NCBI RefSeq assembly: GCF_010730955.1
Contig: NZ_AP022577.1
Coordinates: 1 to 64,000 of the forward strand
Direction of reading: 5' to 3'
Origin: Mycolicibacterium aubagnense
GTDB taxonomy: Bacteria; Actinomycetota; Actinomycetes; Mycobacteriales; Mycobacteriaceae
DNA length: 64,000 nucleotides
Shown here piece by piece: positions 47,820-55,717 of this stretch (position 1 is the first letter of the stretch; each line of letters opens with the position of its first letter). The notes below the pieces were generated by a model, which was not told where the DNA came from, did not search any database, and saw only the letters and a list, made by a program, of their open reading frames with translations. A program made the position numbers and the translations under genes.

Positions 47820-50015
47820 ATGATCGCTCCGACCGCTCTGCTCTCCGCGAAACACGCTGCAGCTTCCCTCGCCGTGGCCGTCGCCATGGCGTCGGTACTG
47901 CACCCGGCCACTGCAATGTCTACCGCTGCGCCGCCGCCGACAGGGCACCGCATAGTTGTTGCGCCAGCCATCGAACTCGCGGCGTCTGTGACAACCGACG
48001 GCTCGTCCCAACAGGTCGGTGTCGCTGACGCCTATCTCTACACGCTGGACCAAACCCAACTTGTGAGCCAGCTCAACGAGATTCGCAGTCTCGGCGTGAC
48101 CGATCTACGCATCGTGGTGCCCTGGATCTACATCCAGCCGACGAGCTCGACGTACAACTGGTCCCAGATGGACAACGTCATCAACACCGCCCACTCGATG
48201 GGCTTCAGCCTCACCGCATCAATTACCGGCAACCCCACCTGGGATGGCACCCCGTTGATCGGCGCGCCAAATCCCGCCAACTATGCGACTTTTGCCGCTG
48301 CGGTCGCCCAGCGCTACACAGGCCAAATCTCCGCGTACGAGATCCTCAATGAGCCCAATGCAGTGACGTTCATGGCCCCAGCCGACCCGGCGGTCTACAC
48401 CGCCATCTTGAAAGCCGCGTACACCGCCATCAAAGCCGTTCAGCCCAGCGCCACCGTCATTGCGGGCGTACTCGGGGCGGTCACCACAGTCCCCGGCATA
48501 TCGCTCTCGCCCGAACAGTTCCTGGCGGGCATGTATGCCGCCGGAGCCAAAAATTCCTTCAACGAGGTGTCTTTTCACCCGTACAACTACACGCTGCCGT
48601 TCTCCGCTGGCGCAGGAGTGGCGAACTCGCCGTTGGAGCAAGCGTTGGCCATGTACGCCCTGATGGTCGCCAATGGCGATGGGGCCAAACAGATTTGGGC
48701 GACGGAGTACGGAAACCCGAGCCAGCCAGGCGGGATCACCCAGACTCAGCAAGCCCAGATGCTGCAGGACTTCGTCACGGCCTGGAGCAAGCTGTCGTTC
48801 GCCGGGCCCGCGTTCGTCTACACCGCCGCCGACTTGAACACCGGCTTCCTGCTCGACGAGAACAACATGGGCCTGTTCACCTCCGATGGGACTCCGAAGC
48901 TGGCCGCCCAGACCCTGGCCACGCTCATCTCTCAGCTCGCCGCCGGGACGCTACCCAACTACACGGCACCGGTGATGCCCGTGGCGCAGACGGTGTGGAT
49001 TCAGGTCGTGTCGTTGGTCATCTCCGTGACCAACGAAGTGTTGCTGCTGCCGAACATGGCGACACAAGCCATCTACAACACACTGCCGGCCCCGCTGCAG
49101 CAGGCATTTTCGACAGTCGCGAACGCGGTATCGATGGCAGCGGGCATGGCCCTGACCGCGGTGACGCCGCTAGCAGAGCGCGCCATCGACACCATTGTCA
49201 CCGCGGGCCCCAACATTCAGAACGCCGCCGCCGCAATCAATTCCGCCATCCAGAACGCTGCCCTGGCTGTCGGCACCGCCGCGCACAACACCGAACTCAC
49301 TGTCGCTGGAGCCGTGCAGGCCCTGGCGGCCGTACCGAGTCCGGCCGCGGCGACGCTTCCCGCTGCGGCCATGACCCCCGCTCGGGCGACAGCGAGCGCA
49401 CCCTCTTCAACCGTGGGAGCGACTCTCCCTGAGCAGTACTCAATGCTGGCCACCGCTACGCCAACCACAGGGGCGATCGCCGGTTCATCAACGGCCACCG
49501 CAACGGCAACGGTCAACTCGACGACGACTGTCAGCACGCCCGCGGGAACCGCAGCGGCCAGCTCGCCGGCACCGGCTCCATCGGCACTACCGGTATCCAG
49601 CCCCGCGAGCTCTGTTCAGAACCCTGTCAGTGCCGCAACGAATGTCAAACCGTCGGTGCAAACTCCGACGAGCGCGACCACCGCCGCCCAGCCCACGATC
49701 ACCACGGCATCCACGGGCACCGCGGAACGCGCCGCGGCATCCGATGCCGTCTCGTCCGCGCCGCCGGCCAAAAACTCCAATGCATCAACCGGCCCTAAAA
49801 CGGGGGCGGTCGACCGAGGGCACTCGCCCTCCGCCGCGGAAACCACCCGTACTGCCAGCGACAAGCCGTCCGCCCGCTCGTCATCGACCGGCACGTCGGA
49901 GCGCACCTCAACATCGGCCAGTGGAACCGGCGCGTTGTCGAAAACCGCCACAACAGAGACCGGGCGTCACGGTGGCACGGACCAGACGTCGCACTCCAAA
50001 GAAGCCGCACGGTGA
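47820..50015 (+). CDS. Exported cellulase-family glycoside hydrolase with low-complexity tail
   Basis: ATG 47820 with AAGGGA upstream; an upstream in-frame start at 47799 is weaker. 731 residues. Signal peptide with core HAAASLAVAVAMASVL. Glycoside hydrolase TIM-barrel region (about 60-370) with the acid/base Glu in YEILNEPNAVTF and the nucleophile Glu in IWATEYGNPSQPGG. The family acts on beta-glycans, perhaps envelope arabinogalactan, glucan or host polymer. Residues ~380-731 are Ala/Thr/Ser-rich, like the tails of the proteins at 30431 and 50012. Overlaps the next gene by GTGA. Confidence 0.85.
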   Translation: MIAPTALLSAKHAAASLAVAVAMASVLHPATAMSTAAPPPTGHRIVVAPAIELAASVTTDGSSQQVGVADAYLYTLDQTQLVSQLNEIRSLGVTDLRIVVPWIYIQPTSSTYNWSQMDNVINTAHSMGFSLTASITGNPTWDGTPLIGAPNPANYATFAAAVAQRYTGQISAYEILNEPNAVTFMAPADPAVYTAILKAAYTAIKAVQPSATVIAGVLGAVTTVPGISLSPEQFLAGMYAAGAKNSFNEVSFHPYNYTLPFSAGAGVANSPLEQALAMYALMVANGDGAKQIWATEYGNPSQPGGITQTQQAQMLQDFVTAWSKLSFAGPAFVYTAADLNTGFLLDENNMGLFTSDGTPKLAAQTLATLISQLAAGTLPNYTAPVMPVAQTVWIQVVSLVISVTNEVLLLPNMATQAIYNTLPAPLQQAFSTVANAVSMAAGMALTAVTPLAERAIDTIVTAGPNIQNAAAAINSAIQNAALAVGTAAHNTELTVAGAVQALAAVPSPAAATLPAAAMTPARATASAPSSTVGATLPEQYSMLATATPTTGAIAGSSTATATATVNSTTTVSTPAGTAAASSPAPAPSALPVSSPASSVQNPVSAATNVKPSVQTPTSATTAAQPTITTASTGTAERAAASDAVSSAPPAKNSNASTGPKTGAVDRGHSPSAAETTRTASDKPSARSSSTGTSERTSTSASGTGALSKTATTETGRHGGTDQTSHSKEAAR

Positions 50016-51592
50016 GGACGGACGTCATGTCCACAATGGCGGCGGAGCGCCGAAGTAGGTCAGTTCTCACGGGCTTTGGACGCGCGGCGATCGCCGTGGT
50101 CGTGGCCATCACGACATGGGTCGGCTCGCTGTCAGTGCCAGCCCAGGCGGAGACAGTCGCTTTCTACATGCCCGGAACCTCGCCAACTCCACCGATATCG
50201 CAGACGGTCGGGGTGTCGGCCCTCGGCGCCGCGGTGCAGGGCCTGATGACAACGGCCTACCAGATCGGGTACCCCGCATCGATCGGCCCGTTCACCGGCG
50301 CCGGGGCGCTGGCTCTGGATTATTCAGTGGCGCAGGGCGTTGCCAACCTCGGGGCGGCCATCGCTGCCGTGCCGGCGTCCGACAGCGTGAAGCTGTTCGG
50401 GGTGTCGCAAGGCGATATCGTTCTGACCTACGAAGAGTATGCGTTGATGGCGGCAGGGCACTCGAACAACGTGACTTTCGTCCGGCTAGCCGATCCCAGT
50501 GGTCCCACGGGGATTCTCGGGCGCAATGCCGGGCTGCTGTTGCCCGGCATCAGTTGTGTTGTTGCGCCGCAAGATTCGCCCTACAACACCATCAACGTCG
50601 TGTACCAGTACGACGTTTTCGCCGACTGGCCGGCCCACCAAGAGAATCTGCTCGCCGATCTGAACGCGGTTGCAGGTGGGGTGCTTTTCCATAACTACTG
50701 GTCTTACAACGTCGACCTCTCGACGATCCCATCGAGCGATGTCACCACCACGGTGAACAGTCACGGTGCAACCACCACAACCTACTTCATTCGGGACAAT
50801 GGACTCCTGCCGATACTGCAGCTGGCGAAGAACGCCGGCGCCAGCGAGCAAGTCGTCAACGCGTTGCAGCCGATCCTGAAGCCGATCGTCGACGGCGCCT
50901 ACCGCCCGGTATCGCCGAATGCATGGATCGCGCAGAAGATCTTCCAAACCGTTGTCAATACAGCCGTCGCCGGCGGCGTATGGACAGTAAACGCCCTGCG
51001 CAATACCAGCATCACCGCCGCGTCAGTGGTGAACACTCTCTCGGGCGTGCTCACCACCGCTGCCACGCGGCTTCAGGCATTGACCCCCGCTGCTGCACAG
51101 AAGTCCCCGATCGCCGGCAGCGTGGACCACACCACAACCGCCGTCGCGGCAATCCCCAACGCAGCGTCTGACGCGACCAAACCGAACGCCGCCGCGCCGC
51201 ACGGGGCACTGAGCACTACGGCCGTCGTGAAACCCACCCCCGTAGCCAGCGCCACGTCGAACACCAAGACCCCTCGAACACCAGCCATCGTGAGCAGCTC
51301 TCCACACGCGGTCAGCGACACGGCTGGGGGCGCGCGTACTCCGAGAGCAGCAACAGCCACTGCGGGTGCTGTCGACCCGGCATCGAGCACATCGCTGACG
51401 GCCTTGACACCAACAGCGCGAAGGGGCAGCGCTTCAGTCGCCCGCTTGAGCTCGGCTCAGCACTCGGCGGCCAGCATCGCCATGGTGCCTTCCCATTCAG
51501 GCCTTCGGCAAGGTGGTCTTACCGTCACCGCCGCGCACGGTGCAACGGCGGCCGAAGAAATTCTTACCCGGTGCTTGCAACAGCACCCCTGA
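50012..51592 (+). CDS. Exported PE-PPE-domain serine hydrolase with low-complexity tail
   Basis: GTG 50012 overlaps the upstream stop; ATG 50027 is an alternative. 526 residues. Signal-type helix GRAAIAVVVAITTWVGSLSV. The PE-PPE alpha/beta-hydrolase region (about 45-290) has VKLFGVSQGDIV with the GxSxG Ser, IGYPASIGPFTG and later QYDVFADWPAH (Asp). The His of the triad is in a plausible later position. These proteins act on acyl or glycosyl chains of the cell envelope. The tail of ~200 residues is Ala/Thr/Ser/Pro-rich. Translation coupled to the glycoside hydrolase. Confidence 0.85.
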   Translation: MRTDVMSTMAAERRSRSVLTGFGRAAIAVVVAITTWVGSLSVPAQAETVAFYMPGTSPTPPISQTVGVSALGAAVQGLMTTAYQIGYPASIGPFTGAGALALDYSVAQGVANLGAAIAAVPASDSVKLFGVSQGDIVLTYEEYALMAAGHSNNVTFVRLADPSGPTGILGRNAGLLLPGISCVVAPQDSPYNTINVVYQYDVFADWPAHQENLLADLNAVAGGVLFHNYWSYNVDLSTIPSSDVTTTVNSHGATTTTYFIRDNGLLPILQLAKNAGASEQVVNALQPILKPIVDGAYRPVSPNAWIAQKIFQTVVNTAVAGGVWTVNALRNTSITAASVVNTLSGVLTTAATRLQALTPAAAQKSPIAGSVDHTTTAVAAIPNAASDATKPNAAAPHGALSTTAVVKPTPVASATSNTKTPRTPAIVSSSPHAVSDTAGGARTPRAATATAGAVDPASSTSLTALTPTARRGSASVARLSSAQHSAASIAMVPSHSGLRQGGLTVTAAHGATAAEEILTRCLQQHP

Positions 51593-51854
51593 GGTTGGAC
51601 ACAGGTACGGCTTCGACTGGATCGAGCAGGAGTGCACCGGCACCAACGACTTCTACGCCGCGTTGGCGCTGCGGCCCTACATCGGGCAGTTCGATGGCTG
51701 GGACCAAGGCGCCTACGACGCCCTGAGGCGATCGTTCGAGCACTACCGCGGCGAGCTGCTGCACCCCGAGGATGCGCCCTTACCGGGTATCACCTACGAA
51801 AAGTCAATCAACGGAATCCAATCGAACAGTACGCGGCCAAGCGGTGTCGAGTGA
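51513..51854 (+). CDS. Hypothetical protein overlapping the PE-PPE 3' end
   Basis: The frame starts at ATG 51513 but the first ~28 residues overlap the hydrolase in another frame. The supported part is from about 51600: RYGFDWIEQECTGTNDFYAA, LRPYIGQFDGWDQGAYDALR, RSFEHYRGELLHPEDAPLPG. No start codon lies just before it, so a 5' truncation or internal rare start is possible. No family recognised. Confidence 0.4.
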   Translation: MVLPSPPRTVQRRPKKFLPGACNSTPEVGHRYGFDWIEQECTGTNDFYAALALRPYIGQFDGWDQGAYDALRRSFEHYRGELLHPEDAPLPGITYEKSINGIQSNSTRPSGVE

Positions 51855-51910
51855 GGATCGCAGTACCCAGCGAACAAACTGTCCATTGAACTACGAGAAG
51901 GAGAAGGGCT

Positions 51911-52138
51911 GTGGGGGCGATCGAGAGAGACGCAGTGGTACTACCGAAGGCGTCGGGGGGCGACGATGAATATCTGCACATCGTCAGCACCTGGGAGTGG
52001 CTGATCGGGGATGTGCTGCGTCTACGGGTACCCCGGTCGTTCTGCGGGATCGTACTGATTCAAGACCCGGATCGCCGTCCCACTCAATTTACAGAGCCCA
52101 TTTGCCCTGTCTGCGAGCAGATGAGACAAGCTCGGTGA
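51911..52138 (+). CDS. Mycobacteriophage-like small protein (75 aa)
   Basis: GTG 51911 with GAGAAGG eight bases upstream. HIVSTWEWLIGDVLRLRVPR, SFCGIVLIQDPDRRPT, TEPICPVCEQMRQAR. The C-terminal CPVC and W-x2-GD-LRLRVP pattern resemble small phage proteins; a zinc site is possible. Confidence 0.6.
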   Translation: MGAIERDAVVLPKASGGDDEYLHIVSTWEWLIGDVLRLRVPRSFCGIVLIQDPDRRPTQFTEPICPVCEQMRQAR

Positions 52139-52366
52139 AAACAGTCCGGTAAGCGACGACGACCACCGGGGTAGTCAGGTAAATCCGCACAGGCGTTTCC
52201 GTAGACGCATGAGTGTGTGCAACGCCCTGCCGCCGACCGTCCCCCTGTGATCATCGGCGCTCGTGGTGCCTCGGTGCGAGACACGAGCCGCGCGCATTCC
52301 TTGGCGCTACCGCAACCTATCGTGGCGGCCGCTGGGACCCTCCGGCACAAACGAAAGCAGGGAATC

Positions 52367-52702
52367 ATGCCCGCGAGCGACCGGAAAATCATCAAGCTGC
52401 TGGCGGCGGCAGCGGGCGCTGCAACGCTGCTGAGCGCTGCGGGAGGGGTTGCATCCGCGTGGCCAATCCCGATCACTCCAGAACAGCAGCGGTACATCAA
52501 CCAGGCCCGCGGTGCGGGGATGCCGGGCGACGACGACGCCGTGCTTCAGGCCGGACTCCAGGCGTGCAACGCGCTCTATCGCGGGCAGGGGCGCCAGGGT
52601 GCCATCGATACCGTCACCAGCCAGGCTGGTGTTGCTCCGGATCAGGCGGCATCAGTGGTGCGCATCGCGCGCGGCATTCTGTGTACGCAGGCGCCCGGCT
52701 GA
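52367..52702 (+). CDS. Exported DUF732 protein
   Basis: ATG 52367 with a Shine-Dalgarno-like AAGCAGGG. 111 residues. Signal peptide IIKLLAAAAGAATLLSAAGG with cleavage after ASA near 30. DUF732 with YINQARGAGMPGDDDAVLQA, a Cys in ACNALYRGQGRQGAIDTVTS, and the second in ARGILCTQ, a disulfide. Small secreted proteins of this kind are typical of mycobacteria and of their phages and plasmids; role unknown. Confidence 0.85.
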   Translation: MPASDRKIIKLLAAAAGAATLLSAAGGVASAWPIPITPEQQRYINQARGAGMPGDDDAVLQAGLQACNALYRGQGRQGAIDTVTSQAGVAPDQAASVVRIARGILCTQAPG

Positions 52703-52720
52703 CCAACCCTCTGGACTTGA

Positions 52721-52767
52721 AAACAGAACCGCCCCTGAACTTCTCACGAGTTTCGGGGCGGTTCTGT
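52721..52767. terminator. Strong bidirectional terminator between DUF732 gene and tRNA array
   Basis: AACAGAACCGCCCC (52721-52734) pairs perfectly with GGGGCGGTTCTGTT (52754-52767), a 14-bp stem around a 19-base loop. It ends the DUF732 gene (18 bp before) and, on the other strand, the whole tRNA array, with short A/T ends on both sides. Confidence 0.9.
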
Positions 52768-52819
52768 TACGTGAACGGTGCGGGGTCGCGCGGACGCTCC
52801 ACAGTGTGTGATGCGCTAG

Positions 52820-52905
52820 CGGAGACGGCGGGACTCGAACCCGCGGCCGGCGCAGGCCGACTACGCCTTAGCAAGGCGCTGCATTCGCCACTCTGCCACG
52901 TCTCC
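52820..52905 (-). tRNA. tRNA-Ser(GCT)
   Basis: Minus strand. Acceptor GGAGACG/CGTCTCC, loop TTGCTAA with anticodon GCT, long variable arm, T-loop TTCGAGT. Discriminator G; CCA not encoded. Last tRNA of the array before the terminator. Reads AGC/AGU. Confidence 0.95.
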
Positions 52906-53129
52906 AAACCAGTTGCACCGCAATGCAACCGGTTTCGGGATCGCAGGATCTCAGTCCGCGACCCCGATCCGGGCCCGTCACTTCTCGAAGACTCGGACCC
53001 CCGTACCCGTCGCCGCTCGTGTCAGCGTGTGTGCAGCCGGCAACTGAGACAGCATCTCGGACGCTGCCCGGGTCCTCACCGAGTCGGGTCAGTTCGGCAG
53101 TGGCGCATCGGATGGCGTTCACCGTTGAG

Positions 53130-53203
53130 AGCCCCCAACCGGATTCGAACCGGTGACCTGCTCATTACGAGTGAGCCGCTCTGGCCTGCTGAGCTACAGG
53201 GGC
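53130..53203 (-). tRNA. tRNA-Thr(CGT)
   Basis: Acceptor GCCCCTG/TGGGGGC with two wobble pairs, anticodon loop CTCGTAA, T-loop TTCGAAT. No encoded CCA. Reads ACG, the commonest Thr codon with ACC in high-G+C genomes. Confidence 0.94.
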
Positions 53204-53250
53204 GCGCGCCTTGCGCGACGAAACCGGCGAACCGGTGATTGTCTGCGCAC

Positions 53251-53442
53251 ATGACGCAGGACAGGTTGTACTCCGTGGTGCAGACGCTCGCGCCCTCCGA
53301 CACCGGTAGGTTGGTCGAACACCGCCTCGACTTCGGTTCCGCGAAAACTCAGGCCGATTCACTCAAGTCCGGGATCGTCAGCATCGTGCCGTCCAGTGAC
53401 TTTCGGGACGATGCAAAAGTCGGTGACGTCGTCGAGTTGTGA
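53251..53442 (+). CDS. Possible antisense small protein within the tRNA array (63 aa)
   Basis: ATG 53251, on the opposite strand to the tRNAs. MTQDRLYSVVQTLAPSDTGR, then SLKSGIVSIVPSSDF and AKVGDVVEL. Third codon positions are mostly G/C, which supports coding, but there is no ribosome site and no family. Chance frame is possible. Confidence 0.3.
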   Translation: MTQDRLYSVVQTLAPSDTGRLVEHRLDFGSAKTQADSLKSGIVSIVPSSDFRDDAKVGDVVEL

Positions 53443-53478
53443 ATCGTGGTGGATGGCGCCCATGGCGGCGTGGTTACG

Positions 53479-53549
53479 AGTCCCCGACCGGATTCGAACC
53501 GGTGTTAGCGGCTTTGCAGGCCGTTGCCTCGCCACTCGGCCACGGAGAC
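53479..53549 (-). tRNA. tRNA-Cys(GCA)
   Basis: Acceptor GTCTCCG/CGGGGAC, anticodon loop CTGCAAA, T-loop TTCGAAT, short D-arm typical of Cys. No encoded CCA. Confidence 0.95.
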
Positions 53550-53575
53550 AGCACCCGATTGATCGGGCTTGTGCA

Positions 53576-53959
53576 TCAGTCCCACCAACCTCCGCTGTAT
53601 TGGGCGTAGCGGCCGGCAACGCGATTATCGATCACGCTGTCGTCGACCGCCCCGCCGTACATCGCGTCGCGAGTGAGAGATCGAAGCGCGCTGCGTCGAG
53701 CTGATCGCTCGGAGGCGTAACACTGACGTCGCGCGAGCCGGCGATAGCGACTCTCGGAGAACATCTTCCAATTCGGCACGGGTTCGTGGACTGGTTCCCA
53801 TCGGCATCCGGTGTTCGCCTGCGACCAAGGATCGTTGGGTAGATCGCACGGGAACGCGGCGTGGAGATGGTGAAGGTCGCCGCACGTGTGCGCAGCGCGC
53901 ATTGCTGGAGCGTCATTCATCTGTACCCGCCAGGGGCGAGTTTTGTCGGTCTTGGACAT
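53576..53959 (-). CDS. Mycobacteriophage-type protein (127 aa) in the tRNA array
   Basis: ATG 53959 (MSKTDKTRPWRVQMNDAPAM); the frame extends upstream to 54025 but this start fits the phage family. Three Cys and five His (HTCGDLHHLHAAFPCDLPND), then a basic middle (RYRRLARRQCYASERSARRS) and an aromatic end SGGWWD. I know similar Arg- and His-rich proteins from mycobacteriophage tRNA regions; function unknown. The 170 bp up to the next tRNA hold no gene. Confidence 0.7.
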   Translation of the reverse strand: MSKTDKTRPWRVQMNDAPAMRAAHTCGDLHHLHAAFPCDLPNDPWSQANTGCRWEPVHEPVPNWKMFSESRYRRLARRQCYASERSARRSALRSLTRDAMYGGAVDDSVIDNRVAGRYAQYSGGWWD

Positions 53960-54129
53960 CGGGTTGGTCTGCCTTTCGGCAGGCTGCCCGCAGCCTCCGA
54001 ACGGCTGCGAGGGAGGCAGCCGCATCTAGGTGAAACGACCCATGACATTCTCCTTCATTCGAGCAGTGGTTCTCCCGCTGCGCTGCTGGTGTTGGTGCGG
54101 CGAGTACTGCATCTGCGCCCCTGCATCTG

Positions 54130-54202
54130 CGCCCCCGGCCGGATTCGAACCGACAACCTTCGGAGTAGAAAGCCGCTGCGCTATCCGTTGCGCCACGGAG
54201 GC
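54130..54202 (-). tRNA. tRNA-Arg(TCT), weak anticodon stem
   Basis: Acceptor GCCTCCG/CGGGGGC, D-arm GCGC/GCGC, anticodon loop TTTCTAC. Two of five anticodon-stem pairs are mismatched (27-43 G/A, 31-39 C/T), so folding may be impaired. Reads AGA/AGG, rare in mycobacteria. No CCA. Confidence 0.85.
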
Positions 54203-54220
54203 GAAACTTGTCGACGCCCG

Positions 54221-54511
54221 TTAGACGAGTCCGCCGGTCAGCGCGGCCGCCGCATATTCGTCGATGAATTCATGTGCACCGCCGGAGCTGTCGAACCAGT
54301 GGTACCCGGTCTCATCCACCGCGTCGACGTAAATGGTGAGCACCCAGCCGTCGGCGACGCGGTACAGGTGGGCATCAGCACAGTGATCACGACGGCCGGG
54401 CAGGAACTCCTCGAGGTAACTACGCAGCGGCGCGTTCGGGTGCAGCGCTGCGATGATCTCCTCGACGGAGCGGTCGTCGCCATGAACTACGGGGGAGGAG
54501 ACGTTGGTCAT
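54221..54511 (-). CDS. Hypothetical protein (96 aa) in the tRNA array
   Basis: ATG 54511, 59 bases after tRNA-His. MTNVSSPVVHGDDRSVEEII, then LRSYLEEFLPGRRDHCADAH, LYRVADGWVLTIYVDAVDET, GGAHEFIDEYAAAALTGGLV. Alpha/beta, no family recognised. Ends 18 bp before the next tRNA gene. Confidence 0.6.
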   Translation of the reverse strand: MTNVSSPVVHGDDRSVEEIIAALHPNAPLRSYLEEFLPGRRDHCADAHLYRVADGWVLTIYVDAVDETGYHWFDSSGGAHEFIDEYAAAALTGGLV

Positions 54512-54569
54512 GCACCGGATCATGCACGGCCGCAAGGGTAATTCTGGTGCGCAGCGCGAACGTGCTTCG

Positions 54570-54643
54570 GGCGACGGACGGGAATCGAACCCGCGACCTC
54601 CTGGACCACAACCAGGCGCTCTGCCGATTGAGCTACCGCCGCC
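54570..54643 (-). tRNA. tRNA-His(GTG)
   Basis: Extra 5' G (G-1) at 54643 opposite discriminator C, the His identity pair. Acceptor GCGGCGG/CCGTCGC, anticodon loop TTGTGGT. No CCA after the C73. Confidence 0.95.
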
Positions 54644-54753
54644 ATGTCGAGCCGCTGTCTTCGCACCGTGAGTAGCCGGCGCGTAGGCGGAGCCGCCCGC
54701 ACCCGATTGAACAGTCGAGTTTCCAGCACGGTTTCGAGTTGTGCCGGTCTGCG

Positions 54754-54841
54754 CGGAGGGCGGGAGGGTCGAACTCCCAAGGGCTTTCGCCTCGGCTGTT
54801 TTCAAGACAGTTCCCGTCGCCATCTTTCGGGTTGGCCCTCC
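54754..54841 (-). tRNA. tRNA-Ser(TGA)
   Basis: Acceptor GGAGGGC/GCCCTCC, anticodon loop CTTGAAA, long variable arm, T-loop TTCGACC. Reads UCN. No CCA. Confidence 0.94.
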
Positions 54842-54874
54842 AAGGTGTGGCCCGGCTGGGCCAAAAACAATCCG

Positions 54875-54947
54875 TTGCTCCGGCGGGACTTGAACCCGCG
54901 ACTTCCGCATTATGAGTGCGGAGCTCTACCAACTGAGCTACGGAGCG
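54875..54947 (-). tRNA. tRNA-Met(CAT), elongator-like body with initiator-like C1:A72
   Basis: Anticodon loop CTCATAA on a CCGCA/TGCGG stem. The acceptor is C1 then GCTCCG paired with CGGAGC then A72, so position 1:72 is a C/A mismatch as in bacterial initiator tRNA. The anticodon stem lacks the three G-C pairs of initiators. Could be elongator Met or Ile2 (if C34 is lysidine-modified). No CCA. Confidence 0.88.
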
Positions 54948-55017
54948 TTGACGAATCCCTCGTTCGAGGATCCGTCACTGGACCTGTCGCGGAATACGAC
55001 CCTGCCAGCGTGAAAGA

Positions 55018-55094
55018 TGGTTGCGGAGGCGGGATTCGAACCCGCGACCTCTGGGTTATGGGCCCAGCGAGCTTCCGAGCTGCTCTACTCCGCG
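55018..55094 (-). tRNA. Initiator tRNA-fMet(CAT), CCA encoded
   Basis: C1:A72 mismatch, acceptor C-GCGGAG/CTCCGC-A, three G-C pairs GGG/CCC closing the anticodon loop CCCATAA, A at position 11. These are the identity marks of bacterial initiator tRNA. The 3' CCA is genomically encoded at 55020-55018. An extra initiator tRNA on a mobile element is unusual. Confidence 0.95.
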
Positions 55095-55114
55095 TCAGGT
55101 GCTGTGCACCTCGA

Positions 55115-55717
55115 CTACAGCAAGTTGTTGTTGCGCAACACGGTCTGCAATGCCTCAACGTTCCCGCGCGCATCGTCGAGTGGGTGGTGGGTGTGCGGGG
55201 TGCGGCGCAGACGCTTCCACGCCGACTGCTGCGACCACTTGCCGCGAGTGCCGGCGTAGAAGTCGCCGATGCGTCGCGAGGAATGTCCGAACAACACTCT
55301 GCGGATCTCACTGTCAGTGAAGCAGTTCAGCCACATGGCGTCGTAGCCGTTGTTGTCGCTGACCAAGATTCGCCGGGGCGGTCCCAGTCGCTCAACCCAG
55401 TCACTCAAGGCTTGAGCGAGATCGCGAAGTGTCTCGCCGGATGTGGCATTCTCAGAGTCTTTTCCGTTGACGATCCAGTAGGGATCGATGATCGGGATGC
55501 CGTCAGCGCCACGTTCGACTACTGGTCGGACCGGATTCTCCGGGTCAGGCTGTGCGCGGTACAGGTGGCCGTAGAACGATGCCCCCGTGATCACATGCAC
55601 GAGGGCGAATTCGGTCATCACCCCGGACATCGGAGTATGGCTGGTGGCCTCGACGTCAAGCATGACCAAGGATCCGTATCCGGCGTCGACTACGGTGGGG
55701 CAATGCGGCGTTGTCAT
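55115..55717 (-). CDS. placeholder
   Basis: placeholder. Confidence 0.
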   Translation of the reverse strand: MTTPHCPTVVDAGYGSLVMLDVEATSHTPMSGVMTEFALVHVITGASFYGHLYRAQPDPENPVRPVVERGADGIPIIDPYWIVNGKDSENATSGETLRDLAQALSDWVERLGPPRRILVSDNNGYDAMWLNCFTDSEIRRVLFGHSSRRIGDFYAGTRGKWSQQSAWKRLRRTPHTHHPLDDARGNVEALQTVLRNNNLL